Source: Silene conica
Lineage: Eukaryota > Streptophyta > Magnoliopsida > Caryophyllales > Caryophyllaceae
NCBI GenBank assembly: GCA_029255685.2
Contig: CM055314.2
Span: 6,280,399-6,344,398, forward strand
DNA length: 64,000 bases
Direction: 5' to 3'
Below the pieces are notes generated by a model. It was not told where the DNA came from. It searched no databases and saw only the letters and a list, made by a program, of their open reading frames with translations. The number at the start of each line of letters is the position of its first letter. Position 1 is the first letter of the stretch. The translations under genes and the position numbers were made by a program. Positions 55,717-64,000 of the stretch are shown here, in pieces.

Positions 55717-56164
55717 TGATGAGGAAGACCCAATCCAACTGGTTTATATACTTCCGAACTTTTTGTTTAAGAAAATCGAGTCTATACACTTCTGCAGAAC
55801 TGTCAATACGATTTCAGACTTATCTGCGTCTCATCACGTGTGCAGTTCTATATAGTAACGGGACTGCATAGTGTACTGTGTAGTGTCAGTAAAATCACTT
55901 ACAGTGATTCTTCATGTGTGAAGTACTTTGTTTCTGCTTAATGGTAAATCATCCTCATCTTCCAACTACAGCAGGATCTCCAGTTGCCATTCACCTTTGT
56001 TTCGGCTTTCTCATTCATAAATTTGACTGATGTGATACTTCTGTAACACTTTGTTGCTGAAAGCGTAGCTGCTCCGTCTAACCAGTGGGAGAATAGAAAC
56101 CAAACAGCGACATTACAGTTTAAAACAAACTACTATAACAAATTCCTTAGTCCCAAATATAAAA

Positions 56165-56765
56165 TACAATGAGATCGGCTAATGTGAAGTATCATAAGAA
56201 ATTGAACATAAACAGCAAACAAATTTAATCCAATTTGGCGCGCGCAGAAGGCAAGCACCATTGTCATCATATATACTACTCTGTATCATGCTATTCATGT
56301 ACTACACCAATCACTAGTACACCCATAAAACTCGTAATGATCCTTCCACAAGTCATCTTCAGCTGTTTCAGCCTTCCTCGTCCCTCACAGTACCATAAAG
56401 TAATACCGACCCACACAATCCTCGCGGATTAAGAAAAGAGAGAAAAGGCAACGACTTTCAAACCGCTAGGAACAGACTAAGCATGAATGTCTAAAAGAGA
56501 GCATACAACTGATACAAGAAACAATGAAAGAAGCAATGAAGGAAAAAGGGGTAAATGAACATAAACAGCATACAATGTTAATCCATTGACACACATACTG
56601 AAGTCAAACACAGCTATCACGGTATCTAAATTCAAAGGTATAGGGGCTAACTTACAATTTACAAGCTCACAAGCTTATCAATTGAATTTACATTCATGGG
56701 TTTCCTCATTTGTTTACCGTTGATTAAAATATGTCTCACAATGAATACAAAGCAAAACAAGAAAG
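56165..56765. repeat. Copy of the KH-gene leader-intron block
   Basis: It matches 49325-50390 in the same orientation, from 'gatcggctaatgtgaagtat' to 'catttgtttaccgttgatta', with only one 353-bp unit (gaacataaacagca at 56204 and 56557). No KH coding sequence came along. Confidence 0.82.
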
Positions 56766-57123
56766 GGGCGTAGTACGGAGCTTTAATCTAAGCAGATTTT
56801 ATTCTCAATTGATTTAGATATTCAGAAATCGAACAATACATCTTAGCCAATTTAACGAGGAGAGAGAGGGAAAGGGAACTTACAAGAATTCTTCCGATGA
56901 CCCAAAATAAGGGATGAATGAAGTAAAGTTAAAAATAATGAAGGAACATAAATTCTGCTGTTTTACCTTCCAAAATCGCATGTCGAAAATCCCTCACTAA
57001 AACATGTTCGGGACAAGTTTAGAGCTTTAGTACAACTATCGTCTACAGTAAAAGTAAGTATCGAATCGAGTAATGCAGCTCCATATAACAAACACGGCAA
57101 CTGGAGATATACCAGAATACGAG

Positions 57124-60100
57124 TTAACGCTTGACCCATTGGAAGCTCTTCCTAGCTTTTGCTTTCCCAGGCTTTTTCCTCTCCACAATTCTTGGGTCCC
57201 TCGTCAAAAACCCAGCTGAAATAAAAAGGAATATTACAGGATCATCAGATTCAGTATAGTATATAAAGTGCAACGCACAGAGAGTTTCAAAACATTGTAC
57301 CATCTCTCAGAGGAGGACGGAATCCAGGTTCCCAGTTTTGCAATGCTCTGCTGATCCCTAGACGTATTGCCTCAGCTTGACCTGTTTTACATTATTAATA
57401 GAAGCTTATCATCACATTAGATACAAAAAACAAGGGAGTGCGAGTCGTATTTAGCTACAAGTCTATAACTACGAGGCAAAGAGCTAGACATTCTTAGAGG
57501 CTTAGAGCTACACTTGATCCTTTTTTTAAAGGTTCTAACTGGCATCGTCAAAGGGACAAGCTAGTGAGATTAGAAATCTAGATATGCTTCTTCAAGAGGT
57601 TCCAATGGCAAAAACCAAAACTTTAATATGGGATTGTATCAACTATATCATTAATGCACCAATCAAAGAAGGGATTATAGCTCACTCACCTGTCGTACCA
57701 CCTCCTTTCACAGTGCATCTGACATCCCAAAGACCTAGCGTCTTTGTCTCAACAAATGGTCTGAGAAGAGTAGCTCGATGATCAAGCTTGGGGAAATAGA
57801 CATCAAACTCTTTGTCATTAATTTGAAATTTGCCTTCCCCAGGTTGAATCCAAACACGGGCTATACTGGTCTTTCTCTTTCCAGTTCCATACGCCCTTCC
57901 TTGCTCATCGACCTTCCTGACCCGAGACTTTGCAATCTCCTCTTGCTTCTGAATCTCCATTTCATACCGCGATGATGTCTTTATCGACTTTTCATAGCGC
58001 TCGTCCTCTATTTGTTCTAGAGGAGGAAGTCCCTCGATATCGTGAAAATTCTTTAAGGCAATCAAGCTATCAAGCATGGCATCAGTTATGCCTGATGCTG
58101 CTATGAGATCACCAAAGGCACGGTTTGTACCTGAATATTCCACACATAATACAACAATAATCATCAATGACAGGAATTGAGTATGTCGACAAATGGGAAG
58201 CAACAAATTCAAGCGTAAGTACAATTCATGGCCATAAAGTCAGCAACTTTATTAACCTCGCATCTTCTCAAAACACATCCATCCTACAAAAATCGCGCCT
58301 TTTCACATCCCAACATGTTTTCCTTTGCTAACATGATAGGTAATACTCCTACCTAAGATGAAAACACAAACATCGGAAATATTTACATTATTATCATAAA
58401 ATGGTCACGTAATATTCACATGAGTTTTTTGCTTTTTACCACCTACTGAGTACTGAATTTTGGCAACAGATAGAGTAAGACGAGGATTACTAAAAACGTA
58501 ATGAAATGCCAAATGGAAAGAAATCATGAACATGAACACATGTCTGAGATAAGCAAAACTCTCAATATTCATCTACCGGAACAAGACGACTGCTGATGAT
58601 GCATCTTCTATTGTGCTGCACGATGACACATTGACAGACCTTACTGACCGACTCATATAAACTTGTTTACGAACAAACATTGCAAATTGGACAAAATACA
58701 CAAAAAGTTTGTTTTACAGTGCATGTTACATTGTTACACATTCTTCTGCAGTTCTGCACCAGTGGATCAACATTTGTGCTGCTCATTTTTCGCTAAACTA
58801 ATTTATAATCTACAATACCAAAAACAAAATCTTCAATGTCCACTACTAATACGGAAAATCACGCTAGCACGCTACTAATGAAATAACAACATGATGCAAA
58901 CTAGCACCAAAACCGAGTTTCTAGTACTAGCCTATGTCAAACATATAATTTAGATTGTTTTTGGATCGCTTTTTTATGCAAATGGGATCTGAAGTCTGAT
59001 CACACAAGCTCAACTTTAACCATCATTCTCTCAGCACAATGCTAATCACCCAACTCTAATCCTAACATTCTAATCAAACACTACAATCAGTTGCCATAAC
59101 TATACCTACAGAAACTTCATTTCTGTGATTCCTGCACCAGTTCACCTTATTACAAAATCAATTCTCTTTCGAGACGGAATATCAGCAATACTTGATGACA
59201 AACATCAGACATTCAAATCAAACACTAAAATCAGTTGCAACCCACAACTACACTGTCTACACATAACAAAGCTCAATTCTATGATGCATGAATAATCACA
59301 CCATTAAAAATCAAGTCTTTTATCAGCAATACGGCAATACCTCATAACAATCAATAAAATTAATAAATCACTTAAATTACATAATTAAGTACTAATGGGT
59401 AATGGCCTAGTGGGCATATCAAACTAACGTCAGTAATCAGTAATTATTGTATAAGACCGTTTAACCAATAAAAAAACCGAGACGTATTCTATAACTTGCA
59501 CCCGAACATGTACATTATTAAAAGGTAAAGACGAAACCAAAAGGAATAAAGATTAAAACATTGCCAATTCCAGGATCAGTATCAATAATAAGCTTCTCAA
59601 ATTTAGGAGATGAACCACTAATTGAAAGACCAAGACCATCTAACTGAGAATCAGAAACAATTGATTCTTCTACAATTGTACCCATTTTAATTAACACAAA
59701 ACCCAATATTAATTACAACTTATATTATCAAAATCAACAACAATTGTTCAAGACCATGTGAATGTTATGTGCAGCTATTATGGAGAATCGATAAAATGTA
59801 TCCGAGACGATAAATAAGAAAACCCATTTGACATACTGCAAATGAGGTGGTAACATATTATCGTAAAAACGGAGAAGAAAGACATAGACATGGACATGGA
59901 CATACCTTGAATGGTATCTAAAAGAGATTGTTTTTCCTTCTCAAGTACCGCTCTCTCAGCTGCTTCCCTCATTTCCCTTTCCTCCTTACTCTTCTCGTCT
60001 TCTTCTTCTTCAACAAGAAAACCATCCTCATCAAGCCCAAACACATCTTCTACCTCTTTCCCGTCCTGCTCGATTCTCCATGCATCAAACCCTCCCACCT

Positions 60101-60452
60101 CCGCACTTATTCCTCCTGCTCCTCCTCCTCCTTCTCCTGACTCATGTTGACGCGGCTCGGGCTTGAAATCGATCTTGTCCGATTGGAACGGATCGATTTC
60201 ACCGGCACCGAAGATATCGTCTAATTCATCGGTGGGTTGTTGAGATAATTTCCAGATATTGGCGCCACCGTCGTCATTGTCATTAGTCGAGAAATAACGG
60301 CGGCGGTGGTGGTTGTAGTGGTGGTTGTACTGGTTGTGGTGGGTGAAGAAGGGTAATTTAGGGATTTGGGAAGAAGAATGCGGAGGAGGATGATGGAGGT
60401 GAGAAAGGAGACGGAGATGGGTTGTGGTTCGTGAAAGTAAGCGAGAGAGCAT
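57124..60452 (-). CDS. RPS9M: Mitochondrial ribosomal protein uS9 (RPS9M)
   Basis: Exons from the 5' side: 60452-59906, 58130-57690, 57381-57301, 57215-57124, with GT-AG borders and agreeing phases, 386 aa. The N-terminus [20 protein letters not shown] is a mitochondrial-type presequence. Residues 45-180 are an acidic, poorly conserved extension. The uS9 fold starts at [20 protein letters not shown] and continues [40 protein letters not shown], and the basic C-terminal tail [11 protein letters not shown], which in uS9 proteins reaches the P-site tRNA. The product acts in the small subunit of the mitoribosome. The N-terminal extension and presequence separate it from the chloroplast and cytosolic homologues. 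Intron 1 (58131-59905) holds a foreign gene fragment. Confidence 0.95.
59565..59685 (-). pseudogene. First-exon fragment of a nucleoside hydrolase (URH1-like) inside RPS9M intron 1
   Basis: From an ATG at 59685 it reads [20 protein letters not shown], then [30 protein letters not shown] is the calcium-binding signature that begins inosine-uridine nucleoside hydrolases, which split ribonucleosides into base and ribose. Homology stops after GGAATTG, where the parent gene would be expected to have a splice donor; here the next bases are GC, not GT. The rest of the enzyme is absent. Same strand as RPS9M. No transposon ends are visible around it. Confidence 0.72.
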
Positions 60453-61200
60453 TGTTTATGGTTTCTAAAACCCTTCGTTGTTTCTTCCCAGTGAAAATGG
60501 TGGAATAATGGTGATGTTGGTTGGAATACACTTGATGGGTTTATCAAATTTCGGGTCACAATAGCCCAATCCCTCACATGGGCTCGTATTTGCTTTTCGA
60601 GGTGGTAATCGGATCAGTCGATACGGGTTTGAGTCGAACTATGGTGTTATTTCAGGTGTCTAGTGATCAATCAAGTTGGGTTGGGTTTTATAAGGATGAT
60701 ATAGCCATAAGGGTCAGCTTATTCTTTTGGGTCGAGCCGTTATTAGATCGGATCATTTTAGTTCAAATGATGAATCGGGGCTGGTTTGACTGGGTCATTA
60801 TTTGAGTCGGATTACTTGATTACATTATTTTGCTAAAGATCGTCGACAAATTACTAATTATCGTCGACACATTAACATGAAATACCCATTTTGCCCCCCG
60901 CAATCCTCTATATCTACAGCTTCATTTTCGGACTTAAAAACTATATCGGGTTTTTACGAAAATCAAAAACTCGGTTTTCTTTGAAAATACAAAAACTCGG
61001 CTTTCCTAGAAAATACAAAATCCACGTTTTGAAGAACGGTTTTCAACGATGAGCAACAATGACGAGGTTAGTTTACGATTTTAATTTGTTTGAAATTTAC
61101 GATTTTAATTTGTTTCAAATTTAGGATTTGTAATATTGTAGAACGGATTAGCGTTAGATTCCCGAAGCCGGTTTGAAAAAAAAAAAAAAACGAAAAAAAT
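60453..61200. other. Upstream of RPS9M, with degenerate GGGTC-rich segment
   Basis: 60590-60800 has scattered 'gggtcgag', 'gatcggatc' words, like the worn GACCC-type elements elsewhere, and gives a spurious 75-residue frame. At 60841-60880 'gatcgtcgaca' and 'tatcgtcgaca' occur. Near 61075-61125 'tacgattttaatttgttt' is tandemly repeated. No gene is seen. Confidence 0.4.
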
Positions 61201-61214
61201 ATATAGGGGGTGGA

Positions 61215-61392
61215 CCAAAATAATTTTCGTCTAGAACAGGTCTGGGACGAAAATAATTTCCGTCCAGAACAGGTCTATTTTCGTCCAGAACCTGGTCCAG
61301 ACAAAAATTATTTTCGTCCCAGACCTGTTCTGGACGAAAATTATTTTCGTCTGGAGCAGGTTCTGGACGAAAATATTATTTGTCCCAATTTA
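61215..61392. repeat. Array of near-palindromic units (TTTTCGTCC ... GGACGAAAAT)
   Basis: About five units, 35-45 bp apart, each an arm ATTTTCGTCC or ATTTTCGTCT, a core AGAACAGGTCTG or its complement-like CAGACCTGTTCT, and an arm GGACGAAAAT. Adjacent units are partly inverted relative to each other, so larger foldbacks are possible. The design resembles the array at 13632-13915 (TTCGTC ... GACGAA arms), though the cores differ. The open frame through it is a by-product. Confidence 0.75.
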
Positions 61393-61691
61393 TTTTTTTT
61401 AAGAAACCTTAACTCTAACCCCTAAACCGTAATCATAAACGTAATTATCAAACCGTGTGCAGGTTTATGACGATGGAGACGGTGTTGACTACTCTAGTCA
61501 TTTTACCACCGATTGTTCGACTAGAGATGGGTTTACTTGGGCATTTGAGATAACAATTAGACTCGGGTTTGGAATAAAAAGAGCGAGCAACAAAAAAGTC
61601 GGTCGTCACACGAGTTTGAGACAGGATTATTTTGTTTGTCGGATGGGTGGACGACCTCCCGTAAATATCTCATAAATTAATATCTCATAAA

Positions 61692-61766
61692 TTATTAAAC
61701 AACTAATATCTCATAAATTTTGTCCTTTCCTCACAATGGGACATTATAAACGGATAGGAGGGAGTA
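61692..61766. mobile_element. Right-end fragment of the Stowaway MITE at 62522-62807
   Basis: It matches the last about 75 bp of the full copy (aacaactaatatctcataaa ... ggataggagggag), ends at a TA and lacks the left half. Confidence 0.7.
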
Positions 61767-62521
61767 TTAAATAGAATTGAAATAGTATATTAGTATGTTA
61801 TAGAGAATTGGGGTGAAGGATTATGTACTATACGACACGAGTACACGACGCATTGTTATCCTGGAATACGATGTAAAAAAAAAAGCAAAATGAGCTATTT
61901 GATCAAGCATATGTTATAAGAGCGATTTAATGCTTGTGAGTTTACTAGCTAGCTAAATTCTAAGAATTTTACCGTTCACGACAGGATAGACTATGTTTCT
62001 ACAATAATGCCGTCATTTTTTAAAATCTAATTTATAAAAGCAACGACCACAGAGCTGATGTGTCGCTCTGTGGTTTAAAGTACATTATTTTTTATTTTTC
62101 TTAGTAGGCCCCACAATGTCCCCCACTACTCTCGCATATTTTTTGCTTTTATATAGAGAATTCGTAATACAACAATCACGCTGAACCGTCGTGTGGTCAT
62201 ATTAGATATTTAAAAGCAACCTACTAATTTTATTGATATCATATAAACGAAATAAATGAATAAAATTAAAATTTAGGAGTACATAATTATTAAGTAAATA
62301 AATAATAATTTTGTATAGAAAACTAAGAAATCTTTTAAACTGATAAAATAATAATAAAAAAATTTAGATATGTGATGAGTATCATATTCGAGGGTAATGA
62401 TTAGTCATGGAGTATAATATCCGAAAGAGTGATAGTTGATTGATAGTTGAGAGGCTTGAAAGAGAGTAAATATAGTGTCGGGATTTTTTACAAGATTTTA
62501 TATGCACATAAAGGTAAAATA

Positions 62522-62807
62522 CTCCCTCCTACCCATTTATAATGTCCTATTGTACATTTTCGTCTATTCATCAAAGTGTCCGATTGTCATTTTTTAGTAA
62601 ATTTTTTACCAATTTTTTTACCATTCTATCCTTTTTAATTTTCATTTATTATTCACTCACCCACCCATTACCCTACTTACTTTATACAAATCATAACACA
62701 CCCTCTCCCATCTACATACCCCTACTCAACCAAAATATTAAACAACTAATATATCATAAATTTTGTCCTTTCATCACAATGGGACATTATAAATGGGTAG
62801 GAGGGAG
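62522..62807. mobile_element. Stowaway-type MITE (286 bp, TA TSD)
   Basis: The termini CTCCCTCCTACCCATTTATA and TATAAATGGGTAGGAGGGAG are perfect inverted repeats over 20 bases, flanked by TA at both sides. No coding capacity; the open frame across it is spurious. Confidence 0.9.
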
Positions 62808-63860
62808 TATGACTTATTTGGAGGTGGGTCGTGTAGTTTATGAAGTACGAACTAATATTGAATTCATTTTAACCCGTTGTTGAAAACAAATTTACACGCG
62901 TACTACTCGATATTTACAAGTTCTTATTTAACACGGGTGTATCTGTCTTTAGTTTAGGACGTGTTAGGTAATATGTGTGAGATAAAAACGTGATCATATT
63001 TGACCGGTTTAATTTTTATGTTAAGATTGATACCTTCGTCTTAAGGGAGATTAGCCTATTATTTTTTGCATGGATTATATTACTTTTCACATAGTAAAAG
63101 TTTGGGACGGAGATAGTATTTGGTAATTATTTTATTTTATGGAGTAATTGTTTGTTCAGGTATTGATAAATATGAATTATTATTTACAATCTTTTTAACG
63201 ATAATTATTCATGTAATTTTTCTAACACATGAAAACAAATAATATTTCTTATGTAGTACATGTTAATGAGATTTTTTAAGTATTTTTCTAACACCTTATA
63301 ATATATCTTTATATGATAATTTATTGGGTTTAAATATATAATAAATTGATTAAATCATTTTAAAGGTGCACAAGTCTATTCTAAATTTGTTCCCTTTACT
63401 AAGTAACATTTTATACTAAATGAAAATTGAGTTAGAATTTGCATTTTAGGATATTACGGGTCAAAAGTTTCATTTTGCCATGTGCACGGGTGTAATTAAA
63501 TGAAAAAACAGGTTAAGAATTTGTAATTTCACTAATTCTATGATAATTTCCGCAAGAATAATTTTGTTTTATCTATATAAGTTAGCATTTTTTTAGGACG
63601 ACGCCTAAGTAGAAATTCAAATTTAGTTGACAAGAATGCCTATCTACTATATAATAATTACTCGACCAATTAACACTATTATATCATTTTATACTAATTG
63701 CAAGTAAAATTTTAAAATGAAATTCATAATTTTTTTAATTAATCAATTATTACATTGGCCAATTAAATTGTCAAATAACAACTAGGAGGAATTTTATTAC
63801 TTTAAAACTTAATTTACATTTACAACTTTTATAATAACTTGTTAAATAACATACCCCTGC
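62808..63860. other. AT-rich stretch to the right edge
   Basis: No gene and no clear repeat boundaries before the Helitron-like end at 63852. Confidence 0.35.
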
Positions 63861-63968
63861 AATTTGCACGGGTTTAAAACTACACTAACTAGGTAAAATA
63901 TGACCTTATTTTTAATTGCACGGGTTTAAAACTACACTAACTAGGTAAAATATGACCTTATTTAAAAA
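63852..63968 (+). mobile_element. Helitron-like 3' terminus, with its end duplicated in tandem
   Basis: CCCCTGCA / TGCACGGG (one mismatch) forms the stem at 63854-63872, followed by tttaaaactacactaa and CTAGG. The segment from ttgcacggg through ctaggtaaaa and tatgacctta is repeated 52 bp later (63917), without the left stem arm. It resembles the ends at 17030, 17972 and 21423. Confidence 0.6.
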
Positions 63969-64000
63969 AAAACATTATATTAACGACATTTTTTTTACAA

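Noticed and set aside
61210-61425. 71-aa repetitive frame (NFRPEQV-type repeats)
   Set aside because: It arises from the foldback array and ends in AT-rich DNA; no start context or homologue is recognised.

Overview
This is a plant nuclear window, from a dicot, and most of it is transposable-element sequence. The genic islands have the usual plant architecture: GT-AG introns, a TATA box, a P-class PPR protein, an amino acid permease, a KH-domain protein and a nucleus-encoded mitochondrial ribosomal protein. I see no bacterial, phage, plasmid or organellar block, no CRISPR array and no convincing tRNA or rRNA gene. Dispersed families with GACGGTCTC-type and GCGACGGG-type ends recall Caryophyllales genomes, but that placement is a weak inference.

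Layout. 1-12.3 kb is a pile of LTR elements. A minus-strand Ty3/gypsy chromovirus (1-9306, left LTR cut by the window edge, coding region full of stops and frameshifts) is followed by a three-layer nest. In that nest a Tat/Retand-like relic (LTR 11651-12280, primer-binding site, start of gag) is broken by a TRIM element (9689-11533), and the TRIM is itself broken by a solo LTR (9935-11169). 12.3-21.4 kb is a DNA-transposon and Helitron zone. It holds a hAT MITE, an array of near-palindromic 32-bp repeats, a captured fragment of an isoprenylcysteine methylesterase gene with a PIF/Harbinger MITE inside its exon, a Helitron helicase relic, three hairpin-plus-CTAGT Helitron ends and a 1.1-kb degenerate minisatellite. 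21.4-30.6 kb holds an F-box gene and a decayed second copy interrupted by hAT-like elements. It also holds a 3.66-kb Mutator-like element with a perfect 9-bp target duplication that contains a 2.24-kb solo LTR, which contains another hAT-like element. Two inverted copies of one 260-bp Stowaway MITE close this part.

Genes. 32.96-39.90 kb is an intact seven-exon amino acid permease (486 aa) behind a tandemly duplicated promoter. 41.1-43.2 kb is an intronless mitochondrial-type PPR gene. 44.45-49.17 kb (minus) is a seven-coding-exon protein of 671 aa with five KH domains, with a likely 5'-UTR intron reaching 50.58 kb. Part of that intron is duplicated at 56.17-56.77 kb. 55.15-55.72 kb is a hypothetical single-pass membrane protein. 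57.12-60.45 kb (minus) is mitochondrial ribosomal protein uS9 (four exons, 386 aa), whose first intron carries a fragment of a nucleoside hydrolase gene. These genes have separate housekeeping or transport roles and do not form a cluster.

The most unusual material is the capture and nesting. A 2.15-kb inverted-repeat element (52146-54291) carries a receptor-kinase exon and an antisense DEAD-box helicase (RH42/Prp5-type) fragment. It sits inside a 9-bp-TSD Mutator-type MITE whose relatives (43324-43785, 50964-51311) give the empty-site sequence. Boundaries with matching target duplications were read directly from the sequence. Family names rest on recognition, and no database search was run.
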